Assembly: GCA_029876055.1 (NCBI GenBank)
Contig: CM056875.1
Span: 1,922,001-1,986,000, forward strand
Direction of reading: 5' to 3'
From: Madurella fahalii
Taxonomy: Eukaryota > Ascomycota > Sordariomycetes > Sordariales
DNA: 64,000 bases
The position numbers and the translations under genes were made by a program. Below, piece after piece: positions 12,876-23,749 of the stretch. The notes under the pieces are model-generated. The model did not search any database, was not told the origin of the DNA, and saw only the letters and a list, made by a program, of their open reading frames with translations. Each line of letters starts with the position of its first letter. Within the stretch, counting starts at the first letter, position 1.

Positions 12876-14956
12876 GCCTACTGCCTACGTACTTGTTCCG
12901 CTCTCTATTATCGGTATGGCGTGTCCTGGGCTGACATTTCGCGGGGCGTATTTCCCGGACTGGTCGTTATGTCGCAGCCTATTGGAAAGGTATCAGGTAT
13001 GTGGATAGCCAGTTTGCGGTTGCGCGGGCTCGGGGTTTAAGGAGCGAGCTGTGCCGTGCCGTGACGTGCCGTCTCGGCTGGCAGGTGCTGTAAGTCGGGC
13101 GAATTACCTGGTCTCACAGCACAGATACGGTGCCTAAATTGAGCCTGAGCCCGGCTTTCGTCTGCAGCGATGGTATGGGTGCAGTAGAGCGCGAATCAGG
13201 AGTTAACTGACTTGATGTGTCCAAGTTTCCAAGCTGAAGGCGGCACAATCCAATCCCACGTGCCGCCATCTCCTTTAGTGAAGGCAACCCACTGCCTAAT
13301 CCAGCACGCGTGCGTCGCCGTCTAGCGCGTCAGCCGATTGAAATTGGGACATCTGCTCGCTAGAGGTCCCTATGACGTGAGGGGTGACACCCCCAACACC
13401 CCCACTGCGCGTCTTGGCGCTATCCATTGTCTTTCCAATGGTTACACTCGCTGCGTCCTCCTGACTTTTAGAAACATGTCATCTTGACAGGCCGACTTCA
13501 TACCCATTATCCGTAGCATCTGCGATCCCATACCTCGTTTTGACTTAAATGCTTCTGGTGGCATGCATTGTTCGGTGGTGGGGGTTCTGACACCTTACAA
13601 TGTTTAACCCGAGCAGTCGAAAGTCTTCGGGTTACCCCCTAATATGGACGAACGCTTGCCAGCTTCAATCAGCAATCGAGCACACCTACAATTATTACAA
13701 TGTAGTAGCCGTGTTCCGTCCCCGAGACTCAGGGGAGATCATTTAATAGTCGCCTGCATTCATCCATGGAGACGGCGGATTAGGTGAATGGCGGAGTTAG
13801 AAGAGGCCCGAAGCGATACATCCCAATTTCCTGCAGGCACCTGCTAGCCAGGAAGCCTGCTCACGTAGAAGCGTAACGAGGAATATGCCTCTCCAAACAG
13901 TTTATTCATTAGTGCCGATTGCGAGCGGCATGCAAGACTAAATTTGCTAAGTATAAGACCGCCGACTCGGATATAGGCAGACTACCTTGAAGATAACCCC
14001 TGTATTTAGAGCTCATGTTTGAGTTAAGAACTCGAGCTGCGGCAGCATATCCAAGACCAGAGTGTAGAGCCTCCCTTGACTATCATAAGTGGGAGAAGTA
14101 TAAACGAAACCAATTGTTAGTTTCATCCATTTCAGTAGCATACGGGGAAATCAGCTATGCAAGACCAAGATGTTTAATCTTACAGATATCTAGCGCTGCC
14201 AGTTGTCTAGACGCAGAAGCCGGTTCGGTCATGGGAAACTGAGCACATCTGGCTGCAGCAATCTGACTAACGGTGGTACAATCACCACCGGGGGAATTCT
14301 CTCTTGACTGTCGAGAGGGTATCTGGCCGACATATATACACGTTTGGGTTTGTCTTAAAGCTCTATTCAGTCCAGGGATTCTGTCTCCCTACATCTATTA
14401 CTACAACGTCTTGTTTATTGGTTTCCGTCTGATTTCCCCGGAAATCCTGCTTGGCGATCAACAGCTCAGATTTACCCTGCCTCTCCGATGGCAAAGCTAG
14501 GAGTTGATCCCTCACCATTGTCCAACTATCTACTACTATAGGCAAACGATCGGCTAGGTGAATGCTCAGGCTAAATATTGCTCAGACCCTCCTAGCCAGG
14601 CAGCAGTCGGCATTCTCTATACTACATAGGCACTACGAGTTTACGGGGATGTCTCAATATCGTGCTCGGTTATGATGCAGACTCAGCTAGCTTCTCTACA
14701 TCATACGTCGCACTGGAGGGATGCATCTAAGGAATATCACAACCGACCTGATTCCTTCGAGTGGGGAAATTTAAGATATCGAGTAGTAAGAACATATGTG
14801 AAGCAGTTGTCTGCTAATTACGCTACGTATAGTACACTGGACAGTCGGATATACGATATGAGGGGCGTTTTCCGGCGTAATATACCTTAAGCCTGCCGAG
14901 CGGTGAAATTCATAGTTGTCATTACGAGTATAAAGACAATCTGTAAAGCAGTGGGG

Positions 14957-14982
14957 GAAGAAGAAGAAGAAGAAGAAGAAGA
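14957..14982. repeat. (GAA)n trinucleotide microsatellite
   Basis: About eight uninterrupted GAA units in non-coding sequence. Confidence 0.9.
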
Positions 14983-15080
14983 TTTTTGAAACTGACTGGC
15001 GCCTTCAATTGTTATTTTCCTATTGCTTGTTGATGACTTACTACTATGTAGGTTTTTCAGCTGGCCTATATGGTACGGTT

Positions 15081-15128
15081 TCTCTATCTTCTCTTCTCTA
15101 TATATCTCTATCTTCTCTTCTCTATATA
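15081..15128. repeat. Perfect 24-bp tandem duplication
   Basis: Two identical adjacent 24-bp copies of a CT-rich unit, 15081-15104 and 15105-15128, each ending in CTATATA. Perfect identity implies a recent duplication or constraint. Confidence 0.95.
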
Positions 15129-15221
15129 AGAGACTACAGGACTTGCAAAATTGTCTGGGTAGTGAGATGGCTGATTTGGCTGTAAAACAGGGGTCTTCCT
15201 TAACTAATTGTTAGTGTTCTA

Positions 15222-15303
15222 CAGCCAAGAAAGCTGTTAACAGTTATCAAAATTCGTGCACGGAACTGTTATAAATTCTCATTGGGCCAAAAAGTCTTGG
15301 CTG
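15222..15303. repeat. Nested inverted repeat (potential hairpin or MITE-like footprint)
   Basis: CAGCCAAGA at 15222-15230 is matched by TCTTGGCTG at 15295-15303. Inside it, AACAGTT (15239-15245) is matched by AACTGTT (15264-15270). The two arms are co-centred enough to fold as one stem with an internal bulge. It abuts the minisatellite starting at 15321. Confidence 0.6.
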
Positions 15304-15320
15304 CTGATCACTTACGGGGA

Positions 15321-15737
15321 GATTGAACTACAGTACCCTGGATTGAACTGCAGCACCTGGGATTGAACTGCAGTACCTAGAATTGCACTACAGTACCCGG
15401 GTTTGAACTACAGTGGCCTGGATTGAACTACAGTGGCCTGGATTGAACTGCAGTGCTCGGGTTGAACTACAGTGCCCTGGATTGAACTACAGTACCTGGG
15501 ATTGAACTGCAGTACCTAGGACTGAACTACAGTACCTGGGATTGAACTGCAGTACCTAGGACTGAACTACAGTGCCCTGGATTGAACTACAGTACCCGGG
15601 ATTGAACTACAGTGCCCTGGATTGAACTACAGTACCTGGGATTGAACTGCAGTACCTAGGATTGAACTACAGTGCCCCGGATTGAACTGCAGTACCTGGG
15701 ATTGAACTGCAGTGCCCGGGTTGAACTACAGTAGCTG
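15321..15737. repeat. 20-bp minisatellite, about 21 copies
   Basis: Tandem units of 20 bp (two of 18-19 bp) with consensus GATTGAACTRCAGTRCCYGG. I count 21 units across about 417 bp. Variation is concentrated at the R positions and in the last few bases. Units with CTGCAG contain the perfect palindrome ACTGCAGT; units with CTACAG do not. In the middle, two variants alternate to make a 40-bp higher-order unit. There are no spacers, so this is not a CRISPR array. Confidence 0.97.
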
Positions 15738-16343
15738 TTGGGGTTAAGTTGCGGATTGCTAGGGAACGTTGGCGTCCCTGGGAGTCTTGGGTTGGCTCGT
15801 TCCTATGTATTTTAGCAGTAAAGGGATCGACATAGCCCCCTAGGATGAAGTGGGTTAGGAAGATAATAAATATTGATAATGATAATAAGATAATCTGTAC
15901 ACTCTCAAAGGATGAGTGGCAGATGCTGTGGAATGATGGAGAGTGTATTTTGGAAATTCAAATGTACACAGTCGTGTGCACAGACCAATGTGAATTCACA
16001 CTCCGGACCGGGACTGCGCACACTGTAGGTAATAAGTCGACCGGCAACTGGACATGTGGTGTCAAGCCCGAAGCTCCCGGTAGCAAATTGCTACATGGAC
16101 CCCAATTGACACGGAAAAGTTGAGTTGTATTTTGGCAATCCCCCTCTTTTAAGCGTTCTTGGATCTCGAGTTCGAGGGTTGCGATAGAGCGGACTATCGG
16201 ACTCCTCAACCCTTCGAGATCCGCACACCGTGTAAGCAGTCGCAACACGCACTGCCACACTCGCTTCGATCCAGAACCTGCATCTCGTCCCGACTCCATC
16301 GACTCTCAACTTGGGGACGGGGACCCATACTTGCTAACTCGCA

Positions 16344-18208
16344 ATGCGTCGTGCCGCCGCCCAAACGTTCCGCGCCGCCTACCAATGCACCGTCCGAGGA
16401 CTCCGTGTTAACAGTCGTCGCGGCCCTTCTTCGCTTTTCCTACCGACGACCAAGAGCTCAACTTCGACCCGCCGCTTCCTCTCGACAAGCCTAGCCGCCC
16501 GCAGTCTCCGTCCCCGGACGGCCGATAATGCTCCGGCCGCCGGACCGGCCCGCTCATCTATGTATCTCCGTCGCGCTTCGGTAGCGCTCGTCTCTGCGCT
16601 GGTAGGATACGGCGCCTGGTACACATACGACAGCAACGGGACCGGCAGCATCATCAAGCGGGCGTACTCTGGCGGGACCGCGACGGCCGGAGGGGACGGT
16701 GCGTCACCGACCCGGTCGGTGCTTGTCATTGGCGCCGACGAGCTCCATACGGGCACCTTCGTCGGAGAGGGCCCCATCTCCAAGTCGACGGGCGACGACG
16801 GGCGGCGTGTCATCGAGATGCTGACGCCCGACCAGGCGACGCAAAAGCTCCGGAAAACCGAGCAGTCCTACTTTGTCAATCGGGGCCAGGGTGTTGTGCG
16901 CTACGATCTTGTGCAGCTGCCGAGCAATGACCCTATTGAGGATGACCATGCCGAGAAGATTGTCGAGATACCCAATAGGAACGAGGGCGCTGAGAGCAGT
17001 GATTGGATGTTCTGGGGTGTTTTCGATGGGCATTCGTAGGTCTAACAAGGGTGATTCGAGGCGGCATCGGGCGGCTGACAGTCATGTTTCACAGGGGATG
17101 GACAACTTCGGCGAAGCTCCGCCAGGCATTGGTCAGCTTCGTGGCCAGGGAGCTCAACGAGACATACAAGGAGGCCGGGCTGACGCCATCGCAAGAGGCT
17201 GTTGACGCCGCCATCAAGAAGGGCTTCCTGAAGCTCGACGACGAGATTGTCCACCAGAGCGTGCAAAAGGTCATGCAAGCCAATAATAAGATTGCCGCGG
17301 CTGAGCTGCTGGCCCCAGCCCTGTCGGGATCCTGCGCGCTCCTCTCCTTCTACGACAGCCGGTCCAAGTTACTGAAGGTTGCATGCACGGGCGATTCTCG
17401 GGCAGTCCTCGGCCGCCGGTCAGCGTCTGGCAAGTGGACTGCCACCCCGCTGTCGGTCGACCAGACGGGCAGCAACCCTGACGAGGCGGATCGGCTCCGG
17501 AAGCTGCACCCGGGTGAGCCCTACGTTGTGCGCAACGGGCGCGTCCTCGGAGGCCTGGAACCGACACGGGCGTTTGGAGACGCGAGCTACAAGTGGACAC
17601 GGGAAATTTCTGAAAAGCTGAAGCAACATTTCTTCGCGCGCTCCATCTCCCCCATTCTTAAGACACCTCCCTACGTAACTGCGGAACCTATCATCACCAC
17701 CACAAAGATCGAGCCAGAGAAGGGCGATTTTGTCGTCATGGCGACCGACGGACTTTGGGAGATGTTGACCAACGAGGAGGTTATTGGCCTGGTAGGCAAG
17801 TGGATCGAGAGCCAAACCAAGGGCTCGTCAAACTCGCAGTTCGACTCGGTTTGGGCTCGCATCTTTGGGCCGCGCAACCAGGGCACGCTCCCCGTCGAGA
17901 CCGGCCATGGCGGTGACGGTAGCGGAGGCCAAAAGACACCGTTCCGCGGCATGCGGCAGTGGGGCTCCTCAGACGGCTTCGTTGTGCAGGACGCAAACGT
18001 CGCTACCCACCTGGTTCGTAACGCGCTCGGTGGTAAGAACCAAGAGCAGGTGTCGGCGCTGCTGACGCTGCCGGCGCCGTTCTCAAGAAGGTATCGGGAC
18101 GATTTAACGGTTCAGGTCATCTTCTTCGGCAACGGCGAGAAGACTGGCGAGGTGGTGATAAATACGGACGCGACCGCGCCGCCGAAGCCCATCATGGCTA
18201 AACTATAG
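16344..18208 (+). CDS. Mitochondrial PP2C-type protein phosphatase (Ptc5/PDH-phosphatase-like)
   Basis: Two exons, 16344-17035 and 17095-18208 (intron 59 bp, branch GCTGAC), giving 601 aa. The N-terminus is rich in Arg, Ser and Ala, like a mitochondrial presequence. One membrane segment follows (about 76-95, ASVALVSALVGYGAWYTY). The PP2C domain has its metal-binding motifs: GVFDGHSGW (residues about 226-233, spanning the splice junction), ALSGSCALLSFYD, ACTGDSRAVLG, VMATDGLWEML and the terminal DDLTVQ. The layout matches yeast Ptc5, which dephosphorylates the E1-alpha subunit of pyruvate dehydrogenase in mitochondria. All metal-ligating Asp residues are present, so it should be active. Assignment as Ptc5 rather than another mitochondrial PP2C is by architecture. 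Confidence 0.9.
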
Positions 18209-19163
18209 AAGTCGCTTTGTTTTGGGTTTCTACTGATCTGTAATCTTGTCGTGGTCGTGGCGCGCTGGGTAGGGCGGGTAGGCGCGGGGGTTGATATACC
18301 AAGCACCATTGCATTTTGTTACTTTCGCGGGGTATTCTTGTATTGGCTGGTGGATAAGGCCGTTGGCTGGCAGGCGAAGCGTCAGAAATTCCTTACGGCG
18401 GACAATGGGATGACCAGAACATGAACGTGATGCTGACTCGGCCACAGCCCACGCCAATGCCCGGTGTTGTCCGAGGGACTTGGGTCCTTTGCTCAGGGGT
18501 TCTGCGGCGTAGTGGGGCATCCTAGACGGCATGGTTGGCCTGGCCTCTTCCCAAGGCCCTTGCGCTTAAAATGGAAGCTGACGTTCCAGATCGAAGCTGT
18601 CTACCATCAACTTTGGCTGTTGACAACGTTGCTTTTGCGTGTGATAGCGCGACAAATTTCAATTGGCAATGGATCGGCCACCTCATCTTCATCGGTACCT
18701 GAGCGTAGATCAGGAACTGCCCAGGCGGCAAGATAACCGTGAGACGTTGCCAAGCAATGCAGTCGGGCCTGTTCTAGGCGAAGGGCGGGGATTGTTTGGC
18801 GCCGTATCTTGACGTCACAGGCTTGCTGCCAGCGGCCTGGCCTGCAATTGGGCACCTACAGTACCAACGCAATCCGACCCCTCCACTGCCACACCCACTC
18901 CTTTGAGTTGCCGTCCGTACCTTTAGCTCCGCGGCGTGGGTTCCTAAAGTTGGTGGCCAACATTCAGATTCTTCCTTTTTCTGTCTCGATTCCCTATTTC
19001 TGCTCTCTGATTTTTCCCTTCTCCCACTGTTGTTGAGCAGCAAGCGCTGGGAATACTCGCTGCTACCTCCTTCTTTTGAAGATTTTCCTCCCTTTCCCAC
19101 TTCAAGCCTTCCTATCGCTAGAGCGTCCGTCTAAGGAGCCGCATCCGACCCCGTGGTCCGGCC
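18209..19163. other. Intergenic region and CT-rich leader of the GH63 gene
   Basis: No gene supported. The last 200 bp (about 18960-19110) are pyrimidine-rich, like many promoters and leaders of well expressed filamentous-fungal genes. Confidence 0.6.
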
Positions 19164-22100
19164 ATGGTTGTCTTCGACGGCCACGAATATCTCACCGAGG
19201 AGGAGAGGAGGCTCAAGGAGGATCGTAATCGCGTCAAGTATTGGAAAAAATGGGGCTCGTATGTCGCTGAGAGGGAGTGGGCAACTGGCAAGCTTTCCCC
19301 TCCGAAACGTGCCCCAAAATACCATGACTAACTGGACAAACGCAGTGCGAGAGGATTATAGCGCCGACGGAGATGCGTGGAGCCGTAAGTTTCATCCCGG
19401 CAATACTTACGACTCGAGTCATCCTAGTGCATGGCAACCCGCTTACACCGTTACCCCCCAGATTTCACCCACGATGACGCTAGATCCCGCGCATACCGAT
19501 GGGGCGAGGACGGCATTGCCGGTGTCTGCGACACCCATGGCTTCCAGAACATTGCTTTCGCGTTCTGGAACGAGAAGGAGTAGGATCAATTGCTCTCCAG
19601 GACCGTTCGAAGCAGCTCACTGACTGCCGCAAGCCCCTTTCTTAAAGAGCGGTTGTTCGGGCTGTCTAACCCGCAGGGGAACCACGGTGAGAGTATCAAG
19701 GAGGCTCACTTTCACCTCGACAACACACCTGTGAGTCAATAACGTACTATGCACGTGTTCTCCGCTAACCATGTCCTCCTCAGACTGTAAGAACCCCCCA
19801 CACATGCCCACCAGACGCAACATCGAAGCTCATATGTCACAGCACTCGTACATGAAGTTTTTGTATAAGTATCCGCAGAAGGAGTTCCCCTACCAAGACC
19901 TCCTGAAAGAGAATGCAAGGCGGGGTAAGGCAGACAAGGAGTACCAGATCCTCGACACCGGCGTTTTCGACGAGGACCGCTACTGGGACATCATCATTGA
20001 GACGGCTAAGGAAGATGACGACCCGGATGAGCTGCTCTTCCGTGTCACTGCTTGGAACAGAGGCCCGGAACCTGCCCCGCTCCACATCATCCCTCATGTC
20101 TGGTTTCGCAATACGTGGGCCTGGGGCCGCGAGCCTCCCGAGAACAAGCCTTCCATTGGTGTCCATGACGAAAACTTGATCAAATCAAAGCACCACTCGT
20201 TGGGGGAACGGTATATCCTCTTATCGCCTTCCCCCGGCGTCGGCCCTAGCGGGGAGGATGTCCAGCCAGAGTTGATCTTTACCGAGAACGACACCAACTA
20301 TGAGCTGCTTTACGATGGCAAGAACGACACGCCGTACGTCAAAGACGCCTTCCATCGCCACATTGTCAACCGTGAGAAGGGTGTCATAAACCCATCCCAG
20401 GTCGGTACGAAAGCTGCAGCGTGGTTCGCGTTCAACGAAGCCGGAGGAGTCAACCCGGGCGAGTGCGCAGGTATTTATTTCTATGCTTATCTCGGTCTGT
20501 TGTTGAGCGGTTCTGACGGTCACCTAGTCGTCCGATTCCGATTCTCCAGGAAACCGGAGACGTACCTCGACGAAGAAGAGTTCGACGACATCATTGAGAG
20601 AAGGCGAGAAGAAGCCGATGATTTTTACTACCACATAAGCCCCCTGCCAATGGCCGATGATCTGCGTAATATCCAGCGACAGGCGTTTGCGGGCATGATG
20701 TGGTGCAAGCAGCACTATCTCTTCATCTGGGAAGAGTGGGCGAACGGTGATCCGGGCCAGCCACCACCGCCCCCTGAGCGAAAGGGCCTTCGCAATTCTG
20801 CCTGGAAGCACCTCCATTGCGACGACATCCTTTCCATGCCGGATTCCTGGGAGTACCCGTTCTTTGCCGCATGGGACACTAGCTTCCATTGCATTACCCT
20901 GGCTATGATTGATCCAGACTTTGCCAAGAAGCAGCTCGATCTCTTCACCCGCGAGTGGTACTGCCACCCCAATGGCCAACTTCCTGCGTAAGTGTATTAT
21001 TGCCTAATGACCACGAGGGCCAGGAAACTAACATTTTGCAGGTATGAGTGGAACTTTAGCGACGTTAATCCCCCAGTTCACGCCTGGGCAACCTTCCGAG
21101 TCTTCAAGATTGAGCGGAAGCTCTATGGAAAACAGGATCTCGACTTCCTCGAAAGAGTATTCCAGAAGCTGCTGCTCAACTTTACCTGGTGGGTGAACCG
21201 AAAAGATGTCGAGGGCAAAAATGTCTTTGAAGGGGGTTTCCTCGGACTGGACAATATCGGTTTGTTCAACCGCTCAGAGCCGTTGCCGACGGGCGGCACA
21301 CTGGAACAGGCGGATAGCACCGGCTGGATGGCCTTCTACTGTCTCAATATGCTGAACATTGCGCTCGAACTCGCCAAGCATCGGCGCATCTACGAGGATA
21401 TTGCGACCAAGTTCTTTGAACATTTCATCCTCATCAGCGATGCCATGACTTGGAGGATGGGCCAAAAGGACGAGCAGTCGCTTTGGAACGACCAAGACGG
21501 GTTCTACTACGACGCTATCTCGTGGGGCGGTCCGTGGATTCAACAACTGCCGGTCAGGTCCCTGGTCGGGCTGATTCCCCTCTACGCAACTCTGACCCTG
21601 GAACCTGAGCTTATCAACAGGCTCCCGACCTTTAAGAAGCGCGTCGAGTGGTTTATGGCCAACCGTTGCGACGTGGCCGAGAGGACAATGCACAGCATCC
21701 GCAGGCGTGGCAAGGGCAACAGGATCCTGCTCTCCCTTGTTAATGAAGAGCGTCTGGTCAAGATCCTCGAGCGTATGCTGGACGAAGACGAGTTCCTCAG
21801 CCCTCACGGCATTCGCTCCCTGTCCAAGTACCACAAGAAGCATCCTTATTCTATGGACGTGAATGGGCAGACATTCAAGGTGGGGTACGTCCCCGGAGAC
21901 TCGGATAGCGGTCTCTTTGGTGGCAACAGCAACTGGCGGGGACCCATCTGGTTGTGTGTCAACTTCTTGCTCGTGGAATCGCTCCAGCGCTTCTACCTCT
22001 TCTTTGGGCAAGACCTCCGAGTGGAGTGCCCGGTCGGTTCAGGCGATTACATGCATCTTGGCCATGTCTCGGAGGAGATCCAGCACCGGCTGCAGCATCT

Positions 22101-22804
22101 GTTTGCTCGCGGCGATGACGGCCGGCGGAGCATCAACGGTGGAAACGACACGCTGGACTTTGACCCCAACTGGAGGGACTATCTGTGGTTCTACGAGTTC
22201 TTTGACGGTGATACCGGGCGTGGACTCGGTGCGACGCACCAATGCGGCTGGACTGGCCTGATTGCTCGCATGATTCATGACACCGGGTAAGACCATCCTT
22301 CTCTTCACTTACGATCTTTATGAGGTCAATACTAACCGGTCACATTACAGTGTCAACTGCCGTCTCCCGCATACGCCGCGCACACCCGGTGCGGGCATGT
22401 CTCATTACTTTGACGACATACTCCACCGGCACCTCGGCGGCGCGCATACGCCGCGCTCGCCCATGCTCTCGCCCACCGCGCCACGCCTCCGGCGGAGCTC
22501 GACGAGCAGGTCCCTTGCTGCCCGTAGCGACTTTAGCGTGAACAATCTGCTGAATCCTGCCAGCGAGAGCTATGACTCTGTGGCCGCGACGTCGGATATT
22601 GGTGTCTACGGAAATGGCGTTGGCAAGGGCCATGATAGACGCGGGTCGGTTGGTACCCAGGCCATGCTGAATCACCCTGATCGGGTCAGGGCGAGACAGG
22701 AGGCCGATCGACACCTGCACACGTATATATCGAGGGAGCTGGAGAGGGTTAAGTTGGAGCGGGGCGTAGATGAGGAGCGGGATGAGTTTGAGGTGGAGGG
22801 TTGA
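19164..22804 (+). CDS. GH63-type intracellular glycosidase
   Basis: Nine exons: 19164-19287, 19346-19384, 19462-19579, 19634-19730, 19784-19786, 19843-20470, 20528-20987, 21042-22286 and 22351-22804, giving 1055 aa. There is no signal peptide ([20 protein letters not shown]). Family blocks include [28 protein letters not shown] [88 protein letters not shown] and HQCGWTGL. This is the (alpha/alpha)6 fold of the large bacterial and fungal GH63 hydrolases; the substrate is not known to me. A Ser/Arg-rich tail of about 140 residues follows the catalytic domain. Oddities: the first intron (19288-19345) uses a GC donor; exon 5 is three bases (ACT); the sixth intron (20471-20527) is in frame and stop-free. 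Confidence 0.88.
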
Positions 22805-23065
22805 GGCCTTGCCTGGCCAGGAAGTGGGTTAGATGGGGAGAGTATAAAAGGAGGGTGGATGGACGGACGCATCTGTTTGCCCGGATATATGTTAAGTTTC
22901 ATGCTTTTGGGATAAATATATGGTACGCCGTTAGAGATAGAGATACGAGACTGGTTATTACGAAGTAGAACAGAATTGGGAGATGTCGGTGTTCTCTGCT
23001 GGGAAGGAGGGTGCGGCGGAGATTCCACTCTTATATCCAGTCCTTGGTTACTTTGGGTATCAAGA
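22805..23065. other. Intergenic region upstream of tRNA-Gly
   Basis: Downstream flank of the GH63 gene with AT-rich, probable 3' UTR sequence. No gene seen. Confidence 0.5.
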
Positions 23066-23136
23066 GCGTCAGTGGTTTAGTGGTAAAATCCATCGTTGCC
23101 ATCGATGGGCCCCGCGTTCGATTCGCGGCTGACGCA
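23066..23136 (+). tRNA. tRNA-Gly (GCC)
   Basis: A 71-nt cloverleaf without intron. The acceptor stem GCGTCAG pairs with CTGACGC, discriminator A at 23136. The D arm and A box contain TGGTTTAGTGG. The anticodon arm is CATCG-TTGCCAT-CGATG, giving anticodon GCC, and the T arm contains GTTCGATTC (B box). A TTTTT Pol III terminator follows about 14 bp downstream. Confidence 0.96.
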
Positions 23137-23749
23137 AGATGATATTCTTTTTCGCTTTTCCCTCGTTTGTTTCTTCAGCTATTGGTTCTTTCATGTATTT
23201 TTAGTTCTTTGGGTGTTTTTAGTTGACCGGACAAGGGAGATGTTGCGTGCGGAGGTAATTCCGTAAAGTTACCTCTCTTATTGTATTCGAAGGGGTTCCA
23301 GCCCATTGGCATATCATGCCAGGCTTCGAGAGGGCGATTCAAGCTGGCATGTATCCAGATTGAGCGAGAGAATGAGGATGAGTGTAACGGGACAGGCCGA
23401 AAGGGGTCTGTGGCGAGACAAGAAGCGAGTATCTGGCTACGTTAGTCAATGGATGACCTAGATGCGCAAGGGAGAAGCACAATGCCATTCATGATGTGTA
23501 CATGGAGCTTCTGTGTCCCCACAGCTGCTTATCCCAGTACCGACTGTCAATGCTTAGGTGGGTTAGAGGGCCTCGAACTCACTTGGTGGTGCAAAAATAG
23601 GATCGAACTGAACTAGGGAAAACTTGTCTATTCGACTCATATACACAGCGTTCTATAGGACGTACCAGAGCCGTTCTTCGATTGGCCCGGTCCCGATTCT
23701 CTCACGCCCAAACTCAACACGCTCCAATTGCTACAAAAAGAAGTGTAAT
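23137..23749. other. Intergenic region downstream of tRNA-Gly
   Basis: T-rich Pol III terminator region, then about 0.6 kb with no supported gene up to the OSCP stop codon. Confidence 0.5.

Larger units (their letters stand above)
12876..16343. other. Gene-free 3.5 kb region with repeats
   Basis: The longest gap in the window. Beyond the RAV1 promoter I see no coding potential on either strand. The part from about 13.9 to 15.9 kb is visibly more AT-rich than its flanks and holds a GAA microsatellite, a perfect 24-bp tandem duplication, a nested inverted repeat and a large 20-bp minisatellite. A decayed repeat or RIP-mutated element is possible, but I cannot show transposon coding remains. 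Confidence 0.55.

Noticed and set aside
15321..15737. CRISPR-like direct repeat array
   Set aside because: Units are contiguous 20-mers without spacers, and the genome is clearly eukaryotic; it is a minisatellite.
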